DNA of 42,862 bases. It comes from Zwartia sp. (GTDB lineage Bacteria > Pseudomonadota > Gammaproteobacteria > Burkholderiales > Burkholderiaceae_B). Position numbers and translations under genes: made by a program. The stretch spans positions 1 through 42,862 of the forward strand of contig JAURZO010000221.1 in the NCBI GenBank assembly GCA_030653405.1, in the 5' to 3' direction. Below the pieces are notes generated by a model. It saw only the letters and a program-made list of their open reading frames with translations, was not told the DNA's origin and did no database searches. Shown here in pieces: positions 33,651-41,146 of the stretch; position 1 is the first letter of the stretch; each line of letters starts with the position of its first letter.

Positions 33651-34329
33651 AGCAGATCAATCGAGTGTGTCGCAGTTGCGAGAGGAAGTGTGTCGGGTTG
33701 GACGCAGCTTGTTCGAGCGCGGCTATGTGCACGGGTCGACGGGCAACATCAGTGTGAGATTGCCGGCCCAGTCAGGTGGTGGATTTCTGATTACACCCAC
33801 AGACGCTTGCCTTGGCTTTTTAGACCCCGAGCGACTCGCCTTGGTGGATGATGCGGGTGAGCAACGCGCAGGCGACCGAGCCAGCAAAACTTTGTCCTTG
33901 CATCGGCGGATTTATCAGTGTGCTCCCGAGGCGAATTGCGTCATTCATACGCACTCAACCTGGTTGGTGGATTTGACGTTACGTGGTGTATGGCGTCCTG
34001 AAGACATCGTGCCGCCGTTGACACCTTATTACGTCATGAAAGTAGGACACGTCCCCTTAGTACCGTATTTTCGGCCGGGCGATGTGCGAGTTGCGGATGA
34101 TGTCGAGCAACTCATCTGCGCCCATCAGGCGCGTGGCCTGAGTTTGCGCGCGGTGATGTGCGAGCGACTCGGGCCGCAGGTCTGGGGTGCCACGCCTGCC
34201 TCCGCGATGGCGATTCTCGAAGAGCTAGAAGAGACAGCACGGTTGTGGTTGCGCAGTGATCGTCAGGTGACACCGCTTTCCGAGTCGGCGATCCAAGAAC
34301 TTAGACAACATTTCAAGGCATCCTGGTAA
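33643..34329 (+). CDS. otnC: 3-oxo-tetronate 4-phosphate decarboxylase OtnC (class II aldolase/adducin)
   Basis: OtnC decarboxylates 3-oxo-tetronate 4-phosphate to dihydroxyacetone phosphate. The 228-aa product has the aldolase II opening YVHGSTGNISVRLP, GGGFLITPTDACLGFLDP, and the zinc-ligand sequence HTHSTWLVDLTLRG. The C-terminal part contains SAMAILEELEETARLWL. ATG 33643 is inside the end of otnK (8-base overlap), consistent with coupled translation. An L-fuculose-phosphate aldolase is the alternative by fold, but the operon context favours OtnC. It is followed 4 bases later by denD. Confidence 0.9.
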   Translation: MSEADQSSVSQLREEVCRVGRSLFERGYVHGSTGNISVRLPAQSGGGFLITPTDACLGFLDPERLALVDDAGEQRAGDRASKTLSLHRRIYQCAPEANCVIHTHSTWLVDLTLRGVWRPEDIVPPLTPYYVMKVGHVPLVPYFRPGDVRVADDVEQLICAHQARGLSLRAVMCERLGPQVWGATPASAMAILEELEETARLWLRSDRQVTPLSESAIQELRQHFKASW

Positions 34330-34333
34330 AAAA

Positions 34334-35317
34334 ATGAACATCTTGATTACAGGTGGGGCTGGTTTTTTAGGCACTTTGCTCGCGCGAGAAATTTTGCGAA
34401 GAGATCGTTTGTGTGGTGAGACGGTGTCTTCTTTGACTCTTGCTGACCGTGTGGCACCAACGCACCCAGAGCTGTTGAATCATCCAAAGGTGCGTGTGGA
34501 TACGGGTGATCTGCTTGAGCGGATGGCTTCACTTTTTGAGCGTGAGTTTGATGCGGTGTTTCATCTCGCATCGGCCGTATCAGGTGAATGCGAGTCTGAT
34601 TTTGATTTGGGGTTGCGATCTAATCTCGATACGACGCGCAGCCTGCTCGACCGGCTTCGGGCGCAGCAGATACGAAGCGGTCGCGCGCCAGTCTTTTTCT
34701 TTGCAAGCTCCGTTGCCGTGTTTGGCTCCGACCCTGCTATTCCCATGCCGAGTGTGGTGACAGATCAAACGCTACCGACACCGCAGTCGAGTTATGGCAT
34801 TCATAAATTCATTTGCGAGCAGCTTGTCGCGGACTACACGCGCAAGGGTTTCATCGATGGACGTGTCGCGCGACTCATGACCGTTTCTGTCAGGCCCGGT
34901 CGTCCGAACGGTGCGGCTTCCAGTTTTCTATCCGGGATTGTGCGTGAGCCGCTTGCCGGTATGCCCAGTCGCTGTCCTGTCAGCCTCGATACACCTGTTG
35001 CATTGTCTTCACCGAATACGTCGATTGCGGGTGTGTTGGCGGTTGTCGAAGCGACGCGCGAAGCCTTCGGTGGACGTACTGCGCTCAACCTACCTGCTTT
35101 GAGTGTGACGGTAGGCGAGATGCTGCAGGCTTTGCGTGAGGTCGCGGGCGATCAAGTCGCGAATTTGGTGAACCTTGAACCAGATGCGGCGATTATGCGG
35201 ATTGTCGGAGGCTGGCCCGCGCGATTCGAATGTGAACGTACTCGCCGTCTTGGCCTCAAGGCGGACCCTTCATATCAATACATTATTCGTCAATATATCG
35301 AGATGACGGGCGCCTGA
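34334..35317 (+). CDS. denD: D-erythronate dehydrogenase DenD
   Basis: DenD is an extended SDR/epimerase-like enzyme that oxidises D-erythronate to 2-oxo-tetronate with NAD+, the first step of the pathway. The 327-aa protein has the Rossmann motif GGAGFLG at 7-13, a Ser/Tyr/Lys active site (FFFASSVAVFG and SSYGIHKF), and typical DenD text such as RLMTVSVRPGRPNGAASSF. The ATG follows otnC by 4 bases and has an A-rich tract in front but only a weak Shine-Dalgarno. The isomerase OtnI, needed between DenD and OtnK, is not in the window, and neither is a transporter or regulator. Confidence 0.9.
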   Translation: MNILITGGAGFLGTLLAREILRRDRLCGETVSSLTLADRVAPTHPELLNHPKVRVDTGDLLERMASLFEREFDAVFHLASAVSGECESDFDLGLRSNLDTTRSLLDRLRAQQIRSGRAPVFFFASSVAVFGSDPAIPMPSVVTDQTLPTPQSSYGIHKFICEQLVADYTRKGFIDGRVARLMTVSVRPGRPNGAASSFLSGIVREPLAGMPSRCPVSLDTPVALSSPNTSIAGVLAVVEATREAFGGRTALNLPALSVTVGEMLQALREVAGDQVANLVNLEPDAAIMRIVGGWPARFECERTRRLGLKADPSYQYIIRQYIEMTGA

Positions 35318-35341
35318 GCACTAGGGCACTGCGCATGGATC

Positions 35342-35360
35342 GCTGCGCTCTGCGCGCAGC
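35342..35360. terminator. Possible hairpin terminator between denD and the SDR gene
   Basis: A 7-bp perfect stem (GCTGCGC and GCGCAGC) with a 5-base loop lies between the convergent denD and SDR stops. There is no clear T tract on either side, so its strength is doubtful. Confidence 0.4.
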
Positions 35361-35368
35361 TATCCTAT

Positions 35369-36169
35369 TTACACTACCACGGGGTGCGCGGCACCATCCA
35401 TGGTGATCACGGTGCCTGTGACGTAGCTTGCCCGATTAGAGGCGAGATACACCACGGTATCGGCGACTTCCTCCGGGCTCGCGAGTCTACCCATCGGGAC
35501 TTGTGCAGTCATCCGCTTGAGAACATCTTCTTGGCTGATTTTCTCGTGCTCGGCGTTGACCTTGAGTCCTTCGATCAGACGGTCCGTCAGGGTGCCGGAA
35601 GGATTGACCGCATTGATCCGTACGCCTTTCGGGCCGTAAGCGGCGGCGAGTCCGACTGTTGTCAGCATCAATGCGGCGTTGGCACTACCACCAGCAATAT
35701 GGACCGTGGTGGGCGTTTTGCCGCCAGCGCCCACGACATTGACAATGACGCCTGTGCCACGCGCGCCCATGCGCTTGATGACGGGGTCAATCATGTTGAT
35801 GTAGGTAAAGAATTTCGCATCCATCGCTTCACGAAAGAAAGCGGGGGAAAGCTGATCCGCGGGCGTGCGTTTGGCGGCTCCGGCCGAGTTCACCAAGACA
35901 TCCACAGGGCCAAAGGCTTTTTCAGCCTGATCGAGCGCCTGCGCGGCAGGTTCCGCTTTTTGTAATTCAGCTGAAAAAAGCGCAATGCGACTTTCACTAC
36001 CGTGTACTTGAGAGGCGAGCAGTTTTTTAGCGGTCTCTAAATTCGCTTGGCTGCGCGACACCAAGCTGACCTTGCAGCCTTCTTCGAGAAATACTTTGGC
36101 ACAGGCCAAGCCAATGCCACGACTGCCACCTGTAATCAAGACATGCTTGTTCGCGAGGTTCAATTCCAT
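35369..36169 (-). CDS. SDR-family protein lacking the usual Tyr-Lys catalytic pair
   Basis: A 266-aa short-chain dehydrogenase/reductase-like protein. The nucleotide-binding motif GGSRGIG (about 14-20) and NSAG are present. In the active-site region the sequence is HIAGGSANAALML, so the expected Tyr and Lys of YxxxK fall on G160 and N164. The structural ending VTGTVITMDGAAHP is normal. Some divergent SDR groups share this GSANAAL text, so it may bind cofactor but use other residues, or may not be an oxidoreductase. AGGAG is 7 bases before the ATG, and the start overlaps the CoA-transferase end by 10 bases; the two are surely cotranscribed. Confidence 0.88.
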   Translation of the reverse strand: MELNLANKHVLITGGSRGIGLACAKVFLEEGCKVSLVSRSQANLETAKKLLASQVHGSESRIALFSAELQKAEPAAQALDQAEKAFGPVDVLVNSAGAAKRTPADQLSPAFFREAMDAKFFTYINMIDPVIKRMGARGTGVIVNVVGAGGKTPTTVHIAGGSANAALMLTTVGLAAAYGPKGVRINAVNPSGTLTDRLIEGLKVNAEHEKISQEDVLKRMTAQVPMGRLASPEEVADTVVYLASNRASYVTGTVITMDGAAHPVVV

Positions 36170-37365
36170 GTTACGACTCCTGAGTTTTTGAGGTCTGTGA
36201 TTTCGTCTTGTGTGTAGCCGATGCTGAACAAAAGTTCTTTTGTATCCGCACCGATTTTTGGAGGGGCCTTGCGTACTTTTAGTCGTTCGCCTTCCAGTGC
36301 GATGGGTAGTAAGGCGACGCGTGTTTCGATTTCTCTGCCCGCCCCCGTGTTATCTGCTGCGATCGTGACGGGTGCTAAGCCTCCTGTCGCAAGCAAATGA
36401 GGATCATCAAACAAATCATGCGGACGTGTGATGGGTGCATAGGGGAGGCCGCATTTTTCAAAGCGGCTGCTGAGTTCTTTTGCACTCAGCGCGCCGAAGC
36501 GTTCGCGCAGGATCGGAATCAGCCAGCTGCGCGCCTTGACGCGGTCATTATTGGTGACGAGTCGCTCATCTGCCTTGAGGTCGTTAAAGCCAAATTCTTG
36601 ACACAAAATGGCCCACTGCGTATCGCTGACCGCGGATAAAAAGATTTGCTCGCCATCCTTGACGGTAAACACATCGTAGACCGCCCAGGCACTCAGCCGA
36701 TTGGGCATCGGATTGGCTGGAGCGCCGGTCACGGCAAATTGCATCATGTGTTGAGCGACAAGAAAGACGTTGTTTTCGAATAGGGCGCTCGCGACCTCCT
36801 GTCCTTTGCCGGTGCGGTGGCGCTTTTGCAAAGAGGCCAGCACACCGATCGCGCCGAACATGCCCCCCATGATGTCGTTGACACTCGCGCCCGCGCGCAA
36901 GGGTTGTCCGACCGGGCCCGTCATATATGCCAATCCCCCCATCATCTGAACAACCTCATCCAGGGCGGTGCGATGCTCGTAGGGGCCAGGTAAAAACCCT
37001 TTGTGCGACACATAAATCAGCGCAGGATTCAGTTTGGAGAGTGCCTCATAACCAAAGCCCAGCTTCTCCATCGTGCCACTTTTGAAGTTTTCGCTGAAGA
37101 CATCTGCGCTGCCCAGGAGTTTGAGCACAATCTCTTTGCCGACAGGATGTTTGACGTCAACCGCGATGCTTTTCTTGTTTCGATTAAACATCGGGAAGAA
37201 ACCAGAGCCTGAGCCGAGTAGCTTGCGAGTGTTGTCGCCCGCCAATGGCTCGACCTTGATGACTTCTGCACCCAGATCACCCAGGATCATGCCACAGGTG
37301 GGGCCCATGACCATGTGTGTGAATTCAACAACGCGTATGCCTTCCAGCGGCAGGGGATCGGACAT
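36160..37365 (-). CDS. Class III CoA-transferase (CaiB/BaiF family)
   Basis: A 401-aa family III acyl-CoA transferase, which moves CoA between carboxylic acids through an aspartyl-CoA thioester. The opening LEGIRVVEFTHMVMGPTCGMILGDLGAEVIKVE is read as the standard CoA-binding start. The likely catalytic Asp is D136 in TALDEVVQMMGG, and RTGKGQEV and the C-terminal glycine loop are also typical. AAAGG lies 7 bases before the ATG. It forms an operon with the degenerate SDR. No acyl-CoA dehydrogenase or lyase is nearby to suggest the substrate. Confidence 0.9.
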   Translation of the reverse strand: MSDPLPLEGIRVVEFTHMVMGPTCGMILGDLGAEVIKVEPLAGDNTRKLLGSGSGFFPMFNRNKKSIAVDVKHPVGKEIVLKLLGSADVFSENFKSGTMEKLGFGYEALSKLNPALIYVSHKGFLPGPYEHRTALDEVVQMMGGLAYMTGPVGQPLRAGASVNDIMGGMFGAIGVLASLQKRHRTGKGQEVASALFENNVFLVAQHMMQFAVTGAPANPMPNRLSAWAVYDVFTVKDGEQIFLSAVSDTQWAILCQEFGFNDLKADERLVTNNDRVKARSWLIPILRERFGALSAKELSSRFEKCGLPYAPITRPHDLFDDPHLLATGGLAPVTIAADNTGAGREIETRVALLPIALEGERLKVRKAPPKIGADTKELLFSIGYTQDEITDLKNSGVVTWN

Positions 37366-37380
37366 TTTTAACCTTTAATG

Positions 37381-37449
37381 ACTTATAAGTGAGATGTGGC
37401 GGCAGACTTGGGTCTGCAAACGAGTTGTTATACCATCGGTTCACGATGG
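37381..37449. promoter_or_regulatory. Three palindromes in the divergent gap before the GNAT gene
   Basis: The gap between the CoA-transferase and GNAT starts holds ACTTATAAGT (37381-37390, perfect palindrome), GCAGAC and GTCTGC with a 4-base loop (37402-37417), and CCATCG and CGATGG with a 5-base loop (37433-37449). They could be operator sites or small RNA hairpins. Confidence 0.45.
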
Positions 37450-37490
37450 GCGAACTCGACGAACCGCGCCAGGCATATGGAGTTATTTTC

Positions 37491-37979
37491 ATGCAGTGCA
37501 ACATTAACGTTAAAGCGGTTGACTACTCAGATCCAGCTGATCGGCAGGCATTGATTGCGTTACTGGACATGTATGCGCGGGATCCTATGGGTGGGGGCAC
37601 ACCGCTCCCAGAGGACACCAAGCTACGTTTATGTGATGATTTGGTTCATGTACCAGGCGCAATCAGCTGGATCGCCTGGATTGAGCAGCAGCCCGTGGGT
37701 CTGCTCAACGCGTTGCCGGGTTACTCGACCTTTAAGGCGCGTCCCTTGATGAATGTTCACGACATTGCCGTCGATCCCGCTTATCGAGGTCAAGGCGTGG
37801 GGCAGGCCTTGATGAACGCGCTGCAAGCGTATGCAAGTGAACGGGGTTGTTGCAAGATCACTCTCGAGGTGCTGAGTGGGAATGCGCAAGCGATGCGGTC
37901 TTATGCGCGTTTTGGTTTTGAACAATACGCGCTGAGCCCTGAAACAGGGCAGGCCTTGTTCATGCAAAAGTGGCTTTGA
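37491..37979 (+). CDS. GNAT family N-acetyltransferase
   Basis: A 162-aa acetyl-CoA-dependent acyltransferase. The core motif A is clear, HDIAVDPAYRGQGVGQALM (about residues 86-104), and motif B follows with LEVLSGNAQAMRSYARFGF. The substrate is unknown. ATG 37491 has GGAG about 10 bases in front of it. An in-frame ATG at 37446 would add 15 residues, but it falls inside a hairpin. The DCC-family gene starts 13 bases after the stop. Confidence 0.88.
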   Translation: MQCNINVKAVDYSDPADRQALIALLDMYARDPMGGGTPLPEDTKLRLCDDLVHVPGAISWIAWIEQQPVGLLNALPGYSTFKARPLMNVHDIAVDPAYRGQGVGQALMNALQAYASERGCCKITLEVLSGNAQAMRSYARFGFEQYALSPETGQALFMQKWL

Positions 37980-37992
37980 ACGTGAGGTCTTT

Positions 37993-38373
37993 GTGGACAA
38001 AGTGCAAGTGAAAGCAAATAATCCAGTCACTGTGTATTTTGACGGTTCATGCCCGCTTTGCCGACGCGAAATTGGCTTTTATCAGAAGTGCGTGGGCGCC
38101 GAGAACATTGTCTGGCAAGATGTCAGTCGCATCGCTGATGGCCAAGTGGCCAGCGATCTTAATTGTCAACAAGCGATGGCGCGCTTTCATGTGCGCGACG
38201 CGCAGGGCGATCTTAAAAGCGGCGCAGCGGGGTTTATCGAGCTTTGGATGAATCTGCGGTCTTGGCACTGGCTCGGTTGGCTGTTCGCCCACCCTCCGGG
38301 TGTATGGTTTTTAGAAAAGTGTTATGTTGGGTTTCTTAGGATTCGCCCTTCCATTCAGCGCCGGATCAAGTAG
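37993..38373 (+). CDS. DCC-family thiol-disulfide oxidoreductase-like protein (DUF393)
   Basis: A 126-aa DUF393 protein. The defining motif is near the N-terminus, VYFDGSCPLCRREIGFY, with a CxxC pair that suggests a thioredoxin-like redox fold. Substrates of the family are not known. The start is probably GTG 37993, with GAGG 5 bases upstream; no ATG is available before the motif. The C-terminus is basic (RIRPSIQRRIK). It lies between the GNAT gene and folE, and may share the GNAT promoter. Confidence 0.82.
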   Translation: MDKVQVKANNPVTVYFDGSCPLCRREIGFYQKCVGAENIVWQDVSRIADGQVASDLNCQQAMARFHVRDAQGDLKSGAAGFIELWMNLRSWHWLGWLFAHPPGVWFLEKCYVGFLRIRPSIQRRIK

Positions 38374-38376
38374 TTC

Positions 38377-38406
38377 TTGAGTTTGATCCTTCCATAAGAT
38401 TATTAC
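38377..38406 (+). promoter_or_regulatory. Candidate promoter of the folE-BLUF operon
   Basis: TTGAGT (38377-38382) and TATTAC (38401-38406) are 18 bases apart, each matching 4 of 6 consensus positions, in an AT-rich stretch just before folE. Transcription would start about 15 bases before the ATG, which has no clear Shine-Dalgarno. Confidence 0.4.
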
Positions 38407-38427
38407 ATTGCGATTAAACTTTTATTT

Positions 38428-39165
38428 ATGAATGATTCAGAGCAAAATTTAAAACAAACTAGCGTCCAAAGCGCTGATCAAGATGCGGGCACACCTGTGT
38501 CGCTAGTCATACGCAACAGGCTCAAACAAGCACGCAAGCGGTTTCATGCCAATGACAATATTTCAGACTACATCGAGCCTGGAGAGCTTGCGCTACTCCT
38601 CGATGAGGTTGAGGGCAAGATGAAGGGGGTGCTTGAGAGTTTGGTGATTGACACCGTTTCCGATCACAATACCAACGAAACTGCGCGCCGTGTGGCTAAG
38701 ATGTATTTGCAGGAAGTATTTGGTGGTCGTTATCGCGCGCAGCCGCCTATTACCGAGTTCCCTAACGTCGAGCACCTGAGCGAGCTGATGATTGTGGGAC
38801 CGATTACGGTCCGTAGCGCGTGTAGCCATCATTTTTGCCCCGTAATCGGCAAGGTCTGGATTGGCGTGATGCCCAATGAGCATACCAACGTGATCGGGCT
38901 GTCAAAATATGTACGCCTGGCAGACTGGATTATGAGTCGTCCCCAGATTCAGGAAGAGGCCGTGGTTCAGCTGGCAGACTTGATTCAGGACAAAACGCAG
39001 CCCGATGGTCTCGCGGTGGTGATGAGTGCGACTCACTATTGCATGTCGTGGCGTGGTGTCAAAGACATGGATAGTCGTATGATTAACTCTGTGATGCGTG
39101 GTGCCTTTCTGAAGGATGCTAATCTGCGTCGAGAATTTTTATCCCTGATTCCCCGAGAGGTCTAG
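38428..39165 (+). CDS. folE: GTP cyclohydrolase I FolE
   Basis: FolE converts GTP to 7,8-dihydroneopterin triphosphate, the entry to folate and pterin synthesis. Zinc-site residues are visible: C132 in ACSHHFCP with His neighbours, and C205 in THYCMSWRGV. The 245-aa protein has an N-terminal extension of about 40 polar residues before the catalytic core. The core text differs somewhat from the usual STCEHH type, suggesting a specialised paralogue; a housekeeping folE may exist elsewhere. The BLUF gene starts 2 bases after its stop, and a pterin dehydratase lies further down the same strand. The pterin may therefore serve a light-related or photolyase cofactor need. Confidence 0.9.
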   Translation: MNDSEQNLKQTSVQSADQDAGTPVSLVIRNRLKQARKRFHANDNISDYIEPGELALLLDEVEGKMKGVLESLVIDTVSDHNTNETARRVAKMYLQEVFGGRYRAQPPITEFPNVEHLSELMIVGPITVRSACSHHFCPVIGKVWIGVMPNEHTNVIGLSKYVRLADWIMSRPQIQEEAVVQLADLIQDKTQPDGLAVVMSATHYCMSWRGVKDMDSRMINSVMRGAFLKDANLRREFLSLIPREV

Positions 39166-39167
39166 CC

Positions 39168-39593
39168 ATGTTGGTACGTCTGTTGTATGTCAGTCGCGCG
39201 CTTGATCCAAAAGCAACTGAAGTCACTGAATCCATTTTGGATTCTGCGCGTCAGCATAATATGTCGAACGGAATAACCGGCATCCTCTGCTATGGGGGCG
39301 GGATTTATTTGCAGGCCATCGAAGGTGGACGTCGGCAAGTCAACGAGTTGTATGGGCACATCGTGCGTGATCCTCGCCACAAAGATGTTGTGCTACTCCA
39401 TTATTCAGAGATTACAGAGCGACGTTTTGGCGGCTGGACCATGGGTCAGGTCAATCTGAGCAAGCTGAATATCTCGACTGTTCTCAAGTACTCCGAGCAG
39501 CCTGAGCTGGATCCGTATTCGGTATCGGGCGAAGTGTCTCAGGCATTGCTTGAGGAGCTTATGCTGACCGCATCAATTATTGGTCGGGCTTGA
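39168..39593 (+). CDS. BLUF-domain blue-light photoreceptor
   Basis: A single-domain BLUF protein (141 aa) that should bind FAD and sense blue light. The photoactive residues align with cyanobacterial PixD: Y7 in LLYVSRA, N31 in RQHNMSNGITG, Q49 in IYLQAIEGG, and both W90 and M92 in GGWTMG. About 40 residues beyond the core probably form the output helices. There is no enzymatic output domain, so signalling must go through a protein partner not identified here. The ATG is 2 bases after the folE stop, and the MFS gene begins 14 bases after its own stop. Confidence 0.93.
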   Translation: MLVRLLYVSRALDPKATEVTESILDSARQHNMSNGITGILCYGGGIYLQAIEGGRRQVNELYGHIVRDPRHKDVVLLHYSEITERRFGGWTMGQVNLSKLNISTVLKYSEQPELDPYSVSGEVSQALLEELMLTASIIGRA

Positions 39594-39607
39594 GAGACCC
39601 ATAAACA

Positions 39608-40822
39608 ATGAACACAGCCTCCCTCGCTGCAGACACTAAAGATCATTCGCTTGCCGTCAGACTGTTACTAAATGTCGGACACGGCCTCGATCACATGTTT
39701 TTATTGATTTTTGCGGCCTCTGTCGGGGTGATCGCTGCCGACTTTGGGTTCGATAGCTGGGAGGATCTGATGCCTTACGGTGTCGGCGCCTTTGTGCTGT
39801 TCGGTCTGGGCTCCATTCCCTCCGGTCGTCTCGGCGATCTGTGGGGACGTCGGCGCATGATGGTGGTGTTTTTTATCGGGATTGGTGCCTCGACGTTATT
39901 GGCGGCGCTCACACAAAATGCCTGGCAACTTGCTTTGGCATTGACCCTGGTTGGTGCTTTCGCATCGATCTATCACCCAGTCGGCATTCCTTTCCTGGTT
40001 CAAAAGTCCCTCAATCCTGGTTACGCAATCGGGATCAATGGTTTAGCCGGCAACTTGGGGGTCGCGCTTGCGGCAGTCTTGAGCGGGTTTTTGATCAAGT
40101 GGTTTGGTTGGCGTGCCGCCTTTGCGATTCCAGCACTGCTGTCGATTGCCTGTGGGATTTGGTTTGCGTATGTTTGTCCCGCCGAACCTGAGGTTCCCGC
40201 CAAGAGAAAAGCGAAGGTTGCTGTTAATTTTCCACCTGCGATGGTCGCGCGTGCGCTGGCGGTGATGACCGTCACTGCCGCGACGGGAAGTGTATTGTTT
40301 AATTTCACGACAAATGGAAACGGTCAGCTATTGCTCGAACGTTTCAAAGGCATTGTCGAGGATCCAGCGACCTTGGGTATCATGCTGGCCGCGATTTATA
40401 CCGTGGCCTCATTGATGCAGGTTGTTGTCGGTAAGCTTCTGGATCGTTTTGCCGTCCGTCCCCTTTTTCTGGGCATTGTGCTGATGCAGATCCCACTGTT
40501 TTTGTTAGCCTCCTATGCCCAAGGCTGGTGGCTTTTCGCGGCATTGCTGGGCGTGATGGTTGTGATTTTTGGCGCGATTCCGTTTGTCGATGTGATGGTG
40601 GTGCGTTATGTGGATGACCGCATGCGCTCGCGCGTTGCAGGCATTCGTTTGGCGATTTCTCTTGGGTTGAGCTCGCTGGCTGTCTGGGCGCTCGGGCCTT
40701 CGGTCAAAAGCCTGGGCTTTGAGGTGATGCTCATGGTGATGGCGGGTTTCGCGGTGTGTACGGCACTCGTGGTGACCTTGTTGCCCAAAGAGCCCGCCAG
40801 CTCGACAACCACTTCAGGTTAG
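39608..40822 (+). CDS. MFS transporter
   Basis: A 404-aa major facilitator with about 12 hydrophobic segments, expected in the inner membrane. The family's loop 2-3 motif is recognisable as GSIPSGRLGDLWGRRRMM. It begins with a short polar N-terminus, and the first helix contains GHGLDHMFLLIFAASVGV. The substrate is unknown; the fosmidomycin-resistance or sugar-efflux type is suggested only by overall look. It sits between the BLUF and pterin-dehydratase genes with short gaps (14 and 13 bases), so it is probably part of the light and pterin operon. Confidence 0.9.
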   Translation: MNTASLAADTKDHSLAVRLLLNVGHGLDHMFLLIFAASVGVIAADFGFDSWEDLMPYGVGAFVLFGLGSIPSGRLGDLWGRRRMMVVFFIGIGASTLLAALTQNAWQLALALTLVGAFASIYHPVGIPFLVQKSLNPGYAIGINGLAGNLGVALAAVLSGFLIKWFGWRAAFAIPALLSIACGIWFAYVCPAEPEVPAKRKAKVAVNFPPAMVARALAVMTVTAATGSVLFNFTTNGNGQLLLERFKGIVEDPATLGIMLAAIYTVASLMQVVVGKLLDRFAVRPLFLGIVLMQIPLFLLASYAQGWWLFAALLGVMVVIFGAIPFVDVMVVRYVDDRMRSRVAGIRLAISLGLSSLAVWALGPSVKSLGFEVMLMVMAGFAVCTALVVTLLPKEPASSTTTSG

Positions 40823-40835
40823 GTGACTGAGTCAG

Positions 40836-41135
40836 ATGATTGCACGCTTAGAAGAACAGGAACTTGAAACAGCCCGGGCCGAACTGACTGCCTGGCAATA
40901 CGACACCTGGGCGGGTGGACGCTTGCTTCGTAGTTTCATCTTTAAAGATTTCAGCGAGGCTTTTGCCTTTATGACTCGAGTGGCCTTGTTAGCTGAAAAG
41001 CAAGACCATCATCCCGAGTGGTCAAACGTTTACAACAAAGTATCGATCGTGTTGACCACACACGATGCGGGCGGACTGTCTTCCCGCGATGTCGTGTTGG
41101 CCCGTCAGATTGATCGACTGTTGGATATTGATTGA
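40836..41135 (+). CDS. 4a-hydroxytetrahydrobiopterin (pterin-4a-carbinolamine) dehydratase
   Basis: A 99-aa PCD/DCoH protein that dehydrates 4a-hydroxy-tetrahydropterin, part of the recycling of tetrahydropterin cofactors. The active-site signature is complete: KQDHHPEWSNVYNKV with H58 and H59, then LTTHDAGGLSSRDVVLA. In other bacteria this gene (phhB) accompanies phenylalanine hydroxylase; here no such hydroxylase is seen, and the neighbours are folE, BLUF and photolyases. Its stop is 11 bases from the convergent photolyase stop. Confidence 0.92.
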   Translation: MIARLEEQELETARAELTAWQYDTWAGGRLLRSFIFKDFSEAFAFMTRVALLAEKQDHHPEWSNVYNKVSIVLTTHDAGGLSSRDVVLARQIDRLLDID

Positions 41136-41146
41136 GCTGCCGGTAT

